Positions 26,581 to 36,120 are shown, counted from the stretch's first letter. The stretch: 64,000 nt of DNA from Pseudoxanthomonas sp. F37 (GCF_022965755.1 NZ_CP095187.1:2418001-2482000), one strand, 5' to 3'. The notes: generated by a model not told the origin, from the sequence alone. Translations and numbers: made by a program.

Positions 26581-27996
26581 ATGGTTGCACCCGTACGACC
26601 CGCACGCCTGCCGCATGCCCTCTCCACCGCAGCGCTCGCCATCGCCATCGCCGCGCCCCTCAAGGCCGAGGAAGGCGACTACAGCTTCTGGCAGACCCTG
26701 GTGAACCTGGTCTCGCCGCCCAAGGCCGACAACAAGGTCACCGCCGCGCAGCGCACCGGCAGTTATCCGCTGCTGTCCAACCCGGCCGGCTTCAGCGACG
26801 GCTTCCAGCCGGGCCGTTACGACGCCTGGCAGACCATCCAGCTGGCGCCCTCGACCGGCGCGGTCTGCGGCGACGGCTCGCCGTTCAAGTTCTTCGTCAA
26901 CCGGGTGGCCGATACGCGCAACACCATCGTCTACATGGAGGGCGGCGGCGCCTGCTGGGACTATGCCAGTTGCACCGGCCAGACCGGCGTACGCGGCGCC
27001 CGCAATCCCAACGGCATTCCCGACGACTACATGAGCCTGCTGAACCCGGGCGCGAGCCTGGTCAGCCCCTTCGTCACCCGCGTCAGTCCGTTCGATGCGG
27101 TGAAGACGCAGGGCTGGAACATGGTCTACATCCCCTACTGCACCGGCGACATCTACAGCGGCGACCGCGTGGCCGTCTACGACGACCCGAGCGGTCAGAA
27201 CGCGCCGCTGGTGTGGCACCACAACGGCGTGCGCAACGTGCGCGCGGTGGTGAGCTGGCTGAAGGACAACCTGCCACGGCCCACCCAGATGCTGTCCACC
27301 GGCTGCAGCGCCGGCGGCGCCGGCAGCCTGACCAGCTACCACCCGCTGCGCCGGGACATGGCGCCCACGCGCGGTTTCCTGATCGACGATTCGGGCCCGA
27401 TCTTCCCCACGCCGAAGAACGGCAACCCGGTCGACTATCCCTCGCAACCGCTGATGGCCCTGATCCGCGGCGCCTGGGGGCTGGACCAGCCGAACGGCCC
27501 GCTGCCCTATCTCGCCAGCGGCCTGCCGCAGTTCGACCTGGACGAACTCGGCAGCCTGTATCCCGCGCTGTCCGGCAAGTACGCCAACGACCGCCTGGGT
27601 CATACGCACTTCTGGAAGGACCTCAACTATTCCTCGTATTCGTACGAGCGCTTCTACCCCGACATCGCCAACGCACCCGACCAGGCGACCAGGCAAGCCC
27701 GCATCCATGCGCGCTGGGACATCGACACCGCACGCCTGCGCGAGCGCCTGAACGCGCTGGACAACGTCGGCGGCTACTTCCCGCAGTATCGTGCGCTCAA
27801 CGAAAGCCACTGCACCACCATCGTCGACTTCAAGAACGCCGACGTGCAGGCGCAGAACCTGGAGCTGAAGCACTTCATCGACAGCGTGCTCGACGGCCAG
27901 GGCAAGGTGCTGGACGCCAGCGAGCAGGACGACAAGGCCGACAAGGCCAAGCCGTTCAACCTGCTGTACTGGCTGGTGGACCAGTTGCTGGGGTGA
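26581..27996 (+). CDS. secreted pectinacetylesterase/Notum-like hydrolase
   Basis: A 471-residue exported alpha/beta hydrolase of the pectinacetylesterase family. The signal peptide runs to about AAPLKAE. The nucleophile is Ser243 in STGCSAGGAGS; the acid is in FLIDDSGPIF (about 269-270) and the His is probably in ALNESHCTT (about 406). YMEGGGACWDYASC gives the oxyanion loop with paired cysteines. Family members remove acetyl groups from pectin or, in Notum, fatty acyl groups from protein. The natural substrate here is unknown. GGAGG lies directly upstream. A membrane-anchored accessory-like protein follows. Confidence 0.85.
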   Translation: MVAPVRPARLPHALSTAALAIAIAAPLKAEEGDYSFWQTLVNLVSPPKADNKVTAAQRTGSYPLLSNPAGFSDGFQPGRYDAWQTIQLAPSTGAVCGDGSPFKFFVNRVADTRNTIVYMEGGGACWDYASCTGQTGVRGARNPNGIPDDYMSLLNPGASLVSPFVTRVSPFDAVKTQGWNMVYIPYCTGDIYSGDRVAVYDDPSGQNAPLVWHHNGVRNVRAVVSWLKDNLPRPTQMLSTGCSAGGAGSLTSYHPLRRDMAPTRGFLIDDSGPIFPTPKNGNPVDYPSQPLMALIRGAWGLDQPNGPLPYLASGLPQFDLDELGSLYPALSGKYANDRLGHTHFWKDLNYSSYSYERFYPDIANAPDQATRQARIHARWDIDTARLRERLNALDNVGGYFPQYRALNESHCTTIVDFKNADVQAQNLELKHFIDSVLDGQGKVLDASEQDDKADKAKPFNLLYWLVDQLLG

Positions 27997-28051
27997 TGTC
28001 CAGGTCCGGGACCGTCGTGCTTCGACGGTCCCGGCACAGAGGAGGTCCTGC

Positions 28052-28660
28052 ATGAAGAAATGGCTGACGCTGCTGGTGCCCTGCGTGGTTCTCGTCGCCG
28101 CCATCGTCTGGTGGAAGCGCGACGACCCGGGCAGGCCGGTCGCGCCGCGATCATCGGTTGAAGCGGCCGACGCCGTGTCCTCGCCCCTGGCCTCCCTGCA
28201 AGCCACGCCACAGGCGCAGGAGCACCTCGAGCGCCAGCGCTTCGAGGCCGATGCAAGAGACTTCTTCGCGCGCGCTTCCACCTTGGGTGCGATGGAACGG
28301 AGCGAACGCGCCGATGCGCTGGCGCGCCAGATCGACAAGTACGAAGCAGCGGGCGGTCTGTCCGCGGGCGAAGCCGTACTGTTGCGCACCGCGCTGGTCA
28401 AGGCCACCGTGGACGACCCCGCGCGGCAGGCGGAGGAAGTGGCGGCCATCGCCGACCGCTATCGCGCCCATGCCGACCGGCGCATGGCCGCCTTCCTCGA
28501 ACAACAGCGCAACGACCCGCGCTTCCAGGCCTACAAGGCGCGCGAAGCGCAGGTGGTCGCCGAGGTGATGGCCGCCACCAAGATTCCCGCCGGCCTCACC
28601 CGCGACCAGTACCTGCGCCAGCGCCTGCAGGAAGAACGCGAGCGGGCGTATGCGCCGTAG
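28052..28660 (+). CDS. hypothetical membrane-anchored helical protein
   Basis: A 202-residue protein with one N-terminal membrane anchor (residues 3-22, MKKWLTLLVPCVVLVAAIVWW) and a charged, Ala/Glu/Arg-rich helical body with no cysteine beyond the anchor. A GAGGAGG ribosome site gives the ATG at 28052. It follows the secreted hydrolase by 55 bp. The anchor plus helical-arm layout recalls phospholipase/lipase accessory chaperones, but no motif proves this. Function unknown. Confidence 0.75.
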   Translation: MKKWLTLLVPCVVLVAAIVWWKRDDPGRPVAPRSSVEAADAVSSPLASLQATPQAQEHLERQRFEADARDFFARASTLGAMERSERADALARQIDKYEAAGGLSAGEAVLLRTALVKATVDDPARQAEEVAAIADRYRAHADRRMAAFLEQQRNDPRFQAYKAREAQVVAEVMAATKIPAGLTRDQYLRQRLQEERERAYAP

Positions 28661-28675
28661 AACCGGCTCGTTGCA

Positions 28676-28698
28676 GGAGCGACGTAAGTCGCGACCGC
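28676..28698. repeat. REP-like palindromic unit, left copy
   Basis: GGAGCGACGTAAGTCGCGAC followed by CGC: 23 bases containing the internal hairpin GCGAC-GTAA-GTCGC. It is repeated inverted at 28788-28810. Short repeats of this style are common in Xanthomonadaceae genomes. Confidence 0.75.
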
Positions 28699-28787
28699 AC
28701 GCTCTCCGCCGCCACCTCCCCTCGCTCACGCAACATGGCGACGCGGACAGGACGCTATCAGCTACGCATCCGCGATATTCAATTCAT

Positions 28788-28810
28788 GCGGTCGCGACTT
28801 ACGTCGCTCC
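28788..28810. repeat. REP-like palindromic unit, right inverted copy
   Basis: The exact reverse complement of the unit at 28676-28698. With the 89 bases between, the pair can form a long stem between two convergent genes, so it may act as a bidirectional transcript end. Confidence 0.75.
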
Positions 28811-28829
28811 GACAGAAGAGCAGAACGCC

Positions 28830-29519
28830 TCACCGCACCTGCCATGGCCGTTCGCGGATGCGGTACAGCACCAGGTAGACGCCGGACACCCACGCGATGC
28901 CCGCCGCCCAGCCGCCGAGGATGTCGGAGGGATAGTGCACGCCCAGGTAGATGCGCGAGGCCCCGACGCTCAGCGCGAACAGCGCGGCCAGCACGACGGC
29001 CGGCCAGCGCAGGCGCGTGTGCCAGCACAGCAGCACCACCACCATCGCCAGCGTCGCCGAGCCCATCGCGTGGCCGCTGGGAAAACTGAAGGTGTGCTCG
29101 GGCGCGATGGACTCCCAGAGCGCCGGCCTGTCGCGCTGGAAGAACTGCTTGGCCGCCATGTTCAGCAGGGCGGACCCGCCCAGCGAGACGCCGGCGAACG
29201 TCGCTTCGCGCCAGCGGCGCGCGGCCAGCAGGCCCAGCGTCAGTGCGATGTCGGCCGGAACCACGCCCCACTGGTAACCGAGCGCCGACACCACCACGAA
29301 GAAGCGGTCCAGGGTCGGGCCGGAAAGCGCATGCGCCTGCCAGAGCAACGCATCGTCGAAGTAGAAGTCTTCCAGCTCGTGGATTTCGTCGGCCAGCTCG
29401 ACGAACAGCCACAGCGGCGCCAACAGGCACAGGAACAGCAGGACCAGGCGCCGGCCGTGTTCGCGGAACAGGCCGGCGATGAAGCGCCGCCCGTTCGCCA
29501 GCGTGTCAGCCGGCAGCAC
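28830..29519 (-). CDS. PAP2-family membrane phosphatase
   Basis: A 229-residue six-helix protein with all three PAP2 motifs: [20 protein letters not shown] and [16 protein letters not shown]. Likely dephosphorylates a lipid phosphate such as undecaprenyl pyrophosphate or phosphatidic acid. The reading frame opens with GTG at 29519, overlapping the last 14 bases of ispG, so translation is probably coupled. Undecaprenyl-pyrophosphate recycling would fit beside an isoprenoid gene, but this is inference. Confidence 0.87.
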   Translation of the reverse strand: MLPADTLANGRRFIAGLFREHGRRLVLLFLCLLAPLWLFVELADEIHELEDFYFDDALLWQAHALSGPTLDRFFVVVSALGYQWGVVPADIALTLGLLAARRWREATFAGVSLGGSALLNMAAKQFFQRDRPALWESIAPEHTFSFPSGHAMGSATLAMVVVLLCWHTRLRWPAVVLAALFALSVGASRIYLGVHYPSDILGGWAAGIAWVSGVYLVLYRIRERPWQVR

Positions 29520-30771
29520 GCGCGTACTTGGCCTCGACGTAGCCGTCGATCAGGGCGATGAACTCCTGCGCGATGTTCTCGCCGCGCAGGGTGACCTTCT
29601 TCTCGCCATCGACGAACACCGGCGCCGCCGGCGCCTCGCCCGTGCCCGGCAGCGAGATGCCGATGTTGGCGTGGCGCGATTCGCCCGGCCCGTTCACCAC
29701 GCAGCCCATCACCGCCAGCGTCATGTTCTCGGCGCCGGGATGGGTGAGCTTCCACTCCGGCATGCGGCCGCGCACGTGCTCCTGCACGACCTTGGCCAGT
29801 TCCTGGAAGAACTCGGAGGTGGTGCGGCCGCAGCCGGGGCAGGCCGTGACCATGGGCGTGAACGCGCGCAGGCCGGTGGTCTGCAGCAGTTCCTGCGCCA
29901 CGATGACTTCCTGGGTGCGCGACTGGCCCGGCTCCGGCGTCAGCGAGATGCGGATGGTGTCGCCGATGCCTTCCTGCAGCAGCACCGCCAGCGCGGCGCT
30001 GGAGGCCACGATGCCCTTGCTGCCGATGCCGGCCTCGGTCAGGCCCAGGTGCAGGGCGAAATCCGTGCGCGACGCCATGTCGCGGTAGACGGCGATCAGT
30101 TCCTGCACGCCGCTGACCTTGGCCGACAGCACGATGCGGTCGCGCGGCAGGCCGATCTCGACGGCGCGTTCGGCCGAATCCACCGCCGAGCGGATCAACG
30201 CTTCGCGCAGCACGCGGCCCGCGTCCCACGGCACCTCGCGCGCATGGTTCTCGTCCATCAGCTGGGCGGCCAGGGCCTGGTCCAGCGAGCCCCAGTTGGC
30301 GCCGATCCGCACCGGCTTGCCGTAGCGGATGGCGAATTCGATCAACTGGGCGAACTGGGTGTCCTTCTTCTTGCCGAAGCCGACATTGCCCGGATTGATG
30401 CGGTACTTGGCCAGCGCCTCCGCGCAGGCCGGCTCGCCCGCCAGCAGCTGATGGCCGTTGTAGTGGAAGTCGCCGATCAGGGGCACCGAGATGCCCATCA
30501 TCTCCAGCTTCTCGCGGATGCGCGGAATGGCGGCGGCCGATTCGGGGTTGTTGACGGTCAGGCGGACCATTTCCGAGCCGGCGCGCCAGAGTTCGGCCAC
30601 CTGCTTGACGCTGCCGGCGATATCGGCGGTGTCGGTGTTGGTCATCGACTGCACCACCACCGGGCGGCCGCCGCCGACGGTGGCATTGCCGATCTGGACG
30701 GCCTGGGTGATGCGGCGCGGCCAGGGCGCGGCGTCGGTGGGAGGCGTGGGGCGGGTGACGGCGTCGTGCAT
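29506..30771 (-). CDS. ispG: 4-hydroxy-3-methylbut-2-en-1-yl diphosphate synthase
   Basis: A 421-residue iron-sulfur enzyme of the MEP isoprenoid route. The 4Fe-4S ligands are in TACPGCGR and [34 protein letters not shown] and [10 protein letters not shown] are GcpE signatures. The long gammaproteobacterial form has the extra central segment. The ATG at 30771 is preceded at exactly six bases by TACAAT, with no ribosome site, so the mRNA is probably leaderless. Confidence 0.96.
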   Translation of the reverse strand: MHDAVTRPTPPTDAAPWPRRITQAVQIGNATVGGGRPVVVQSMTNTDTADIAGSVKQVAELWRAGSEMVRLTVNNPESAAAIPRIREKLEMMGISVPLIGDFHYNGHQLLAGEPACAEALAKYRINPGNVGFGKKKDTQFAQLIEFAIRYGKPVRIGANWGSLDQALAAQLMDENHAREVPWDAGRVLREALIRSAVDSAERAVEIGLPRDRIVLSAKVSGVQELIAVYRDMASRTDFALHLGLTEAGIGSKGIVASSAALAVLLQEGIGDTIRISLTPEPGQSRTQEVIVAQELLQTTGLRAFTPMVTACPGCGRTTSEFFQELAKVVQEHVRGRMPEWKLTHPGAENMTLAVMGCVVNGPGESRHANIGISLPGTGEAPAAPVFVDGEKKVTLRGENIAQEFIALIDGYVEAKYARAAG

Positions 30772-30777
30772 GCCGGC

Positions 30778-30783
30778 ATTGTA
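30778..30783 (-). promoter_or_regulatory. ispG -10 element, leaderless start
   Basis: TACAAT on the minus strand, then six bases, then the ATG at 30771. No Shine-Dalgarno sequence is present. Confidence 0.55.
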
Positions 30784-30842
30784 CCGTGGGCGCCCCGCCC
30801 GCCTGCGACGCCCTGCCGCAGGCCGCGCGGGCGCGCTTGCAC

Positions 30843-30848
30843 TAGCAT
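30843..30848 (+). promoter_or_regulatory. -10 element of RegB-like kinase gene, leaderless start
   Basis: TAGCAT, then six bases, then the ATG at 30855. No Shine-Dalgarno sequence; same geometry as ispG on the opposite strand. Confidence 0.45.
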
Positions 30849-30854
30849 GTACCG

Positions 30855-32090
30855 ATGCCCAATACCCTGCTGACCACCACGCCGTCGTTCCTGCGCACGC
30901 TGTGCAACCTGCGCTGGGTGGCGATCGTGGGCCAGGCGGTGACGGTGCTGGTCGCGCTGGGGCCGCTGGGCATCGCCCTGCCCCGCTGGCCGCTGTGGGC
31001 CGGCATCGGCGCGCTGGCGGCGTTCAACGTGTACGCCACCTGGCGCAGCCGCCGGCCCGGCGGGGAGCGCCCGGGGGAAGCCTTCGCCCACATGCTGGTG
31101 GACGTGGCGGTGCTGTCGTGGCTGGTGGCCTGGAGCGGCGGCATCGGCAATCCGTTCAGCTCCATGTTCCTGCTGCTGATCGCCGTCTCGGCGCTGGCCC
31201 TGCCGCTGCGCTGGGTGCTGGCCACCGGCGTGGCCTGCCTGCTGGGCTACGTCATGACCGCCGTGTTCGGTCGTCCGCTGCCGCACCTGCATGGCGGCCA
31301 GTTCAACGTGCACCTGTGGGGCATGGCGGTGAACTTCGTGCTCTCGGCCGGCGTGGTGCTGTACTTCTCCACCCGCCTGGTGGCCGCGTTGCGGATGCGC
31401 GAACGGGAACTTGCGCGCCTGCGCGAGCGCTTCGCGCGCAACGAGGGCATCGTCGCGCTGGCCACCCACGCGGCCGCCGTGGCGCACGAACTGAACACCC
31501 CCCTGGCCACCCTGACGCTGCTGACCGAGGACATCCGCGAGCACGCAAGCGACGCCGACGTCCGCGACGACGCCGGCACGATGCGCCAGCTGATCGACGT
31601 GTGCCGCGACCGCGTACGCGCGCTGGCCGCCTCGGCCGACATGGGCGTGCACCAGCGCGTGGACCTGGACGACGTGGTGCAGCGCTGGCAGCTGATCCGG
31701 CCGACGGTGGAACTGCAGCGCACCGGCGCATTGCCCCCCTGGCTGGCCACCGACGCTTCCACCGGCCACCTGCTGCAGGCCCTGCTGAACAACGCGGCCG
31801 ATGCCAGCCGCCAGGCCGGATCGCAACGGGTGGACCTGGACCTGCGCTGCGAGGGCGACGAACTGGTGGGCACCGTGCGCGACTACGGCAACGGCTTCCA
31901 CGAATCGGTGCCGTTCCAGTCCGAGCAACTCTTCCGCACCAGCAAGCCCGAGGGCATGGGCGTGGGCCTGGCCCTGTCGCACGCCACCATCGAGCGGCTG
32001 GGCGGACGCATGACCATGCGCGCCGTGCCGCCGAAGGGCGTGCAGGTGCAGTTCCGCCTGCCGGTGGCGGGCAACGACGAATCTCCCTGA
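30855..32090 (+). CDS. RegB/PrrB-like redox sensor histidine kinase
   Basis: A 411-residue kinase with six N-terminal membrane helices (about 20-175). The ubiquinone-binding signature GGIGNPF (95-101) is typical of RegB/PrrB/ActS, which monitor quinone-pool redox state. The phosphorylated His211 is in [17 protein letters not shown] cysteine at 250 ([12 protein letters not shown]) occupies the place where RegB has its redox-active cysteine, an assignment from memory of the alignment. The ATPase domain has [15 protein letters not shown] and [10 protein letters not shown]. Followed 13 bp later by its response regulator. Confidence 0.88.
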   Translation: MPNTLLTTTPSFLRTLCNLRWVAIVGQAVTVLVALGPLGIALPRWPLWAGIGALAAFNVYATWRSRRPGGERPGEAFAHMLVDVAVLSWLVAWSGGIGNPFSSMFLLLIAVSALALPLRWVLATGVACLLGYVMTAVFGRPLPHLHGGQFNVHLWGMAVNFVLSAGVVLYFSTRLVAALRMRERELARLRERFARNEGIVALATHAAAVAHELNTPLATLTLLTEDIREHASDADVRDDAGTMRQLIDVCRDRVRALAASADMGVHQRVDLDDVVQRWQLIRPTVELQRTGALPPWLATDASTGHLLQALLNNAADASRQAGSQRVDLDLRCEGDELVGTVRDYGNGFHESVPFQSEQLFRTSKPEGMGVGLALSHATIERLGGRMTMRAVPPKGVQVQFRLPVAGNDESP

Positions 32091-32103
32091 TGCGAGGCAT
32101 CCG

Positions 32104-32655
32104 ATGAAAGGCCTGCTGGTCGACGACGACGAACTCTACGCGCGCACGCTGCAGCGCAGCCTGGCGCGCAAGGGCATCGAGACGGAAATCGCACTGGATG
32201 CGGCCAGCGCGCTGGCGCGGGCGCGCGAATATCAGCCCGACTTCGCCCTGGTCGACCTGAAGCTGGGCAGCGATTCGGGCCTGGCCCTGATCGAGCCGCT
32301 GCGCGCGCTGCGCGCGGACATGCAGATCCTGCTGGTCACCGGCTACGCCAGCGTCGCCACCGCCGTGGAATCGATCAAGCGCGGCGCCGACGACTATCTG
32401 CCCAAGCCGGCCACCGTGCCGACCATCCTGCGCGCGCTGGGCCTGGAAGCGCCCGCCGCCGGAGAAGACGGCAGCGCCACCGACGACACCATGACGCCGC
32501 TCAGCCGGCTGGAGTGGGAGCACATCCAGCAGGCGCTGGCCGAAACCGAAGGCAACATCTCCGCCGCCGCACGCCTGCTGGGCATGCACCGGCGCTCGCT
32601 GCAGCGCAAGCTGGCCAAGCGTCCCGGGCCGGAGCGTCGCTGGGTCGACGAATAG
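32104..32655 (+). CDS. RegA/PrrA/ActR-like response regulator
   Basis: A 183-residue receiver plus Fis-type helix-turn-helix protein. The phosphoacceptor is Asp51 in FALVDLKLG, with acidic pocket VDDDE and the KPAT lysine loop. The C-terminal PLSRLEWEHIQQALAETEGN and ISAAARLLGMHRRSLQRKLA are near-diagnostic for RegA/ActR. These regulators control respiration and redox genes globally. Same operon as the RegB-like kinase. Confidence 0.9.
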   Translation: MKGLLVDDDELYARTLQRSLARKGIETEIALDAASALARAREYQPDFALVDLKLGSDSGLALIEPLRALRADMQILLVTGYASVATAVESIKRGADDYLPKPATVPTILRALGLEAPAAGEDGSATDDTMTPLSRLEWEHIQQALAETEGNISAAARLLGMHRRSLQRKLAKRPGPERRWVDE

Positions 32656-32805
32656 CGGCGGCCCGAAGGATCGCGGACCCACCTCTTCCAGCCGCATCGA
32701 TGCATCGCCGCCCCCGCCATAGCGCGCCGCGTCCTGCACGCATGTCGTGGTCATCGCCGCATGCGCTCGCTCGCAGGACGATCCCGCTGGAAGCCGCCGC
32801 CGGCA

Positions 32806-33288
32806 TCAGTAATGCGGCCTGGCACCGGCCGCACCGAGCGGCCTGACCTCGAACACGACCGGCATGCGGCCCGCGCGCTCGAACACGAGCGTCGCGTCCA
32901 CCTGCCCGCCCGCCGGCAGCGCGCGCGTGGGCTGGATGAACATCAGGTGGTGGCCACCCGGCTTCAGTTCGGCGGTGGTGCCCGCGGGCAACGGCAGGCC
33001 ATCGACCAGCTCGCGCATCCGGGCCACGCCCCCCTCGTCGCGCATCTCGTGGATCTCCACGCGCTGTGCCGCATGGCTCTCGACCGCCAGCAGGCGGTCA
33101 TCGGCCGACGCGCCGTTGTGGAGAGTGAGGAAGCCGCCCGCCACCGGTGCGCCCGGCGGCGTTGCGCGCAGCCACGGCCCGGCCACGGTCACGGCGGCGG
33201 ATGGCGGGGCCGGCTGCTGGGCTTCATGGGGAGACGGCTGGCATGCCGACAGCAGCAGGAACATCAGGCTGGCGAGGGAACGTTTCAT
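32806..33288 (-). CDS. PCu(A)C-type periplasmic copper chaperone, lipoprotein
   Basis: A 160-residue lipoprotein (lipobox LLSAC, Cys16) with the PCu(A)C copper site: His80 and Met82 (IHEM), Met91, and the C-terminal HHLMF (His113/114, Met116). Such proteins carry Cu(I) to the CuA centre of cytochrome oxidase. Its ATG overlaps the stop of the 51-residue membrane protein (ATGA). Last gene of a five-gene minus-strand copper-type cluster. Confidence 0.92.
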   Translation of the reverse strand: MKRSLASLMFLLLSACQPSPHEAQQPAPPSAAVTVAGPWLRATPPGAPVAGGFLTLHNGASADDRLLAVESHAAQRVEIHEMRDEGGVARMRELVDGLPLPAGTTAELKPGGHHLMFIQPTRALPAGGQVDATLVFERAGRMPVVFEVRPLGAAGARPHY

Positions 33289-33440
33289 GTCGTGGTTTCC
33301 GTATCGGGTGAGGATGAGAAGGTGTCGAACAGCGTCAGCGGACGTGCATGCGCGGCCGCGCCACCCAGGGCGCACAGGCCAAGCGCGCAGGCCCACGCGA
33401 TCAGCCAGCCGGCGACGCAGAGGAAGAAGACCGTGTCCAT
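33285..33440 (-). CDS. hypothetical 51-residue membrane protein
   Basis: A very small protein with one membrane helix (about 4-30, FFLCVAGWLIAWACALGLCALGG) containing three cysteines in or next to the helix. The soluble tail is Ser/Thr-rich. It overlaps the copper chaperone start by four bases and follows the TonB receptor by 20 bp, so it is part of the copper-type cluster. The Cys-rich helix could bind or pass copper; this is inference. Confidence 0.72.
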   Translation of the reverse strand: MDTVFFLCVAGWLIAWACALGLCALGGAAAHARPLTLFDTFSSSPDTETTT

Positions 33441-33460
33441 GGGAATCCCGGGCGATGCGG

Positions 33461-35662
33461 TCAGAAGGTCTTGTGCAGCACGACTTCCCAGCTGCGCGGA
33501 TCGCCGAGATAGACCATCGTGCTGCCCAGCGCGTACACCACGTGGGTGCGGTCGCCCAGGTTGCGGCCCCGCACGCTCAGCTCGGTGCTGCCGTTCCACT
33601 GGAAGCCCAGGTGCGCACCCCACGTGGCATAACCGGCCGTCGACAGCGTGTTGGCGGCGTTGGCGTAGCGCGATGAGACGCCGCGGACATCCAGGCCCGC
33701 CGACCAGCGCGGCCCGAAGGCGTAGTCCACCCACAGGTTGCCCACGCGCGAGGGCGTGTTGGTGGGGCGATTGCCGGCACGCGACACCGGCACGCCGCCC
33801 ACGTTCTCGTAGAAATCATCGAGCGTGGCATCCACCCAGGCCAGGTTGCCCTCCACCTTCAGCGCGTCCAGCGGGCGCCAGCCGAACGTCGCTTCGACGC
33901 CCCGCGAGGACTGCTGGCCCACCGGCAGCGTCTGCCCCGGATGGGCGGGATCGGCGATGGCGAGGTTCCGGCGCACGATGCGGTACGCGGCCAGCGTGGC
34001 GAAGTGGCGCGCATCCGGTGACTGGATCTTGGCGCCGATCTCGCCCTGCCGCCCCGTGGTCAGGTCGAAGTCGCGCAGCGTGGCGAAGTTGGCGGTACTG
34101 AGGATGCCCGCCGGCGGATCGGCCGCGGTGCTGTACTGCGCATACACGCTCGCCTGCGGCGTGATGGCCCAGTTCAGTGCGACACGTCCCGTGGTGGGCG
34201 TGTACTCGCGTTCGAAGCGCGCGGGATTGGTGGCCGTGACCGCGCGGTGGTTCAGCACGTCCAGCACGATGCGGTCGCGGCGCAGCCCGCTCAGCAGCGA
34301 CAGCGACGGCGTCAGTTCGGTCAGGTTCTCCAGGTACACCGCCTGCGTGTGCAACCGGTTGGTGCGGTCGGGCGTGTAGACGATCGAGGTGCCGGGCACG
34401 TCGAGGAAGCGGCCCGGCGTCACCGCATCGAGCGGCACGGTGTCCACCGTGGCCGACAGCGACAAGGGGAAGCGCGTCTGCCGGTTGTAGCTGACATCCA
34501 GGCCGGTCGCCCATTGCGTCGGCAACCCGAACAGCTTTCCGTCGTGGCTCCACTCCAGCCGGTTGCCGTAGACCTGCTGGTCGTGCCGCTGCAACAGCGT
34601 GCCGGAGCGGATGACGCCGTGGTTGTCGGCCGTCAGGCGATAGCTCTCGACGTTGCGGTAGTCGCGCAGCGCGTCGTAGTGGTAGACCGTGTTGCGCACG
34701 GTGTCGCGCTGGCCCGGCGTCCACTCCAGCAGCGAGCGTACCCAGCGTACGTCCTGCCCGTAGTAGCCGTCGGCGACGTTGTAGTTGCGCCCCACCGTCT
34801 GCGGCAGCACCGACAGGCGACCGGTCGCCGGCTGGCGCACCGGCGTGCCCCAGTAGGGACGATGACTGTCCTCCTGCTGGAACTCGACCGCCAGCGTGTG
34901 GCGCAGCGTGGGCGCCCACTGCTGCAGCCACGAAGCCGCCAGCGTCGAGGCTTCGCGTGCCTGCCCATCGACCCAGCTTTCGGCGTCGCGCGTGCTCGCA
35001 TCCACGCGGATCGCTTGGCGCGCGTCGTCGCCCCCCGCGCGCACGTTGGCTCCCATCGCCAGCGTGCCGTCGCGGAACGAGCCCCACGAGGTCTGCAAGC
35101 CCGCTTCGTCGCGATCCAGCCGTGCCAGCCGGGTGAGGTAGTTGATCGTGCCGCCGACCGCGCCGGCGCCATACAGGAAACTCGAGGGCCCGCCGATCGC
35201 TTCCACCCGCTCGTACTGCCACGCGTCCACCGGACGCGCGGCGATGCTGGCGTACTGCACGTCGATGCCGTTGAACAGTTGGGTGATCTGGCTGCCGGAG
35301 AAGCCACGGTAGGTCACCGCATTGCCGTTGCCGGGCGGCGATGCCACGGTCAGCCCCGGAATGCCTGCCAGCGCCTCCTGCGTGGTGCGCACGCCGCGCG
35401 CATCCAATGTGTCGCGATCGATCACGGTGACCGACGCCGGCGTCTGCAGGACGCTCAGCGACAGGCGGGTGCCGGTGCCGGCCGCCTGTCCCGGGCCGGC
35501 CTTGTGGCCTTTGACTTCAACGGTGTCGAGCTCGGTGGCGCGCGCGCCATCAGGCAACACGACGGGTTCGGCGGCATGCGCGGACAGCGCCAGCGAGAGG
35601 GCCGCGGCAACGGCCACGGACAGGCACGACGCGCGCGGCGTCGCCCGGGACATCAGGGACAT
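33461..35662 (-). CDS. TonB-dependent outer-membrane receptor
   Basis: A 733-residue receptor with signal peptide (to about ALSAHA), a TonB-box-like segment LDTVEVKG, plug domain (TPASVTVIDRDTLDARGV to GGPSSFLYGAGAVGGTINY) and a C-terminal barrel ending in Phe (VVLHKTF). The plug is of the siderophore-type (CirA/FhuE-like) branch, but the neighbours are copper proteins, so copper or a copper chelate is a reasonable ligand. The ATG at 35662 has GGAG five bases upstream, better than the ORF start at 35680. Confidence 0.9.
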   Translation of the reverse strand: MSLMSRATPRASCLSVAVAAALSLALSAHAAEPVVLPDGARATELDTVEVKGHKAGPGQAAGTGTRLSLSVLQTPASVTVIDRDTLDARGVRTTQEALAGIPGLTVASPPGNGNAVTYRGFSGSQITQLFNGIDVQYASIAARPVDAWQYERVEAIGGPSSFLYGAGAVGGTINYLTRLARLDRDEAGLQTSWGSFRDGTLAMGANVRAGGDDARQAIRVDASTRDAESWVDGQAREASTLAASWLQQWAPTLRHTLAVEFQQEDSHRPYWGTPVRQPATGRLSVLPQTVGRNYNVADGYYGQDVRWVRSLLEWTPGQRDTVRNTVYHYDALRDYRNVESYRLTADNHGVIRSGTLLQRHDQQVYGNRLEWSHDGKLFGLPTQWATGLDVSYNRQTRFPLSLSATVDTVPLDAVTPGRFLDVPGTSIVYTPDRTNRLHTQAVYLENLTELTPSLSLLSGLRRDRIVLDVLNHRAVTATNPARFEREYTPTTGRVALNWAITPQASVYAQYSTAADPPAGILSTANFATLRDFDLTTGRQGEIGAKIQSPDARHFATLAAYRIVRRNLAIADPAHPGQTLPVGQQSSRGVEATFGWRPLDALKVEGNLAWVDATLDDFYENVGGVPVSRAGNRPTNTPSRVGNLWVDYAFGPRWSAGLDVRGVSSRYANAANTLSTAGYATWGAHLGFQWNGSTELSVRGRNLGDRTHVVYALGSTMVYLGDPRSWEVVLHKTF

Positions 35663-35724
35663 GGAAACTCCAAAGCACAAGGACGCGGCGCACGGGCCGC
35701 ACGGTCAACCAGGGGTCTTGTGGT

Positions 35725-36120
35725 TCAGAGCAGGACGGGCGGCCCTTGTCCGCCCAGACCACGCAGGCGCAGCCGCCTGGCGCGTGGAAGCGTCACGACG
35801 CTCGCGATGACGTCCGCGGCGGGACGGGGGAACAGCAACGCGAGGGCCAGCAGCAGCAAGGGCAGCGCTGCCGCCAGCGTGCAGTACGCGCAATCGGCGC
35901 CCATCGGCATGCCGTCGGGCGATGGCGACTTGCCGACCGGCGACTCGGCGCGCGTGTCGACCCATTGGATGCCCTCGGTGGTGCAAAGCTCGGTCCAGCC
36001 GGCCAGCACCTGCGGCCCCTCGCTCGCCATCCAGCGCGTGATGGACGGCGCAAACGCCATCAGCAGCGCGGCCAGCAGGGCCAGCTGCAGCATCGGTCGG
36101 AGGAAGGCATGCGAACGCAT
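35725..36120 (-). CDS. DUF2946 family protein
   Basis: A 131-residue exported or membrane protein with an N-terminal hydrophobic segment, the DUF2946 core MGADCAYCTLAAALPLLLLALALL and a basic C-terminus. The CAYC pair could bind metal or form a disulfide. Family members are frequently found beside PCu(A)C and TonB receptors. ATG 36120 chosen; GTG 36123 is possible. A TGCGAC-N5-GTCGCA palindrome lies 41 bp upstream. Confidence 0.85.
   Translation of the reverse strand: MRSHAFLRPMLQLALLAALLMAFAPSITRWMASEGPQVLAGWTELCTTEGIQWVDTRAESPVGKSPSPDGMPMGADCAYCTLAAALPLLLLALALLFPRPAADVIASVVTLPRARRLRLRGLGGQGPPVLL

Noticed and set aside
28676..28810. CRISPR-like repeat pair
   Set aside because: Only two units, in inverted orientation, and self-palindromic; REP-like, not CRISPR.
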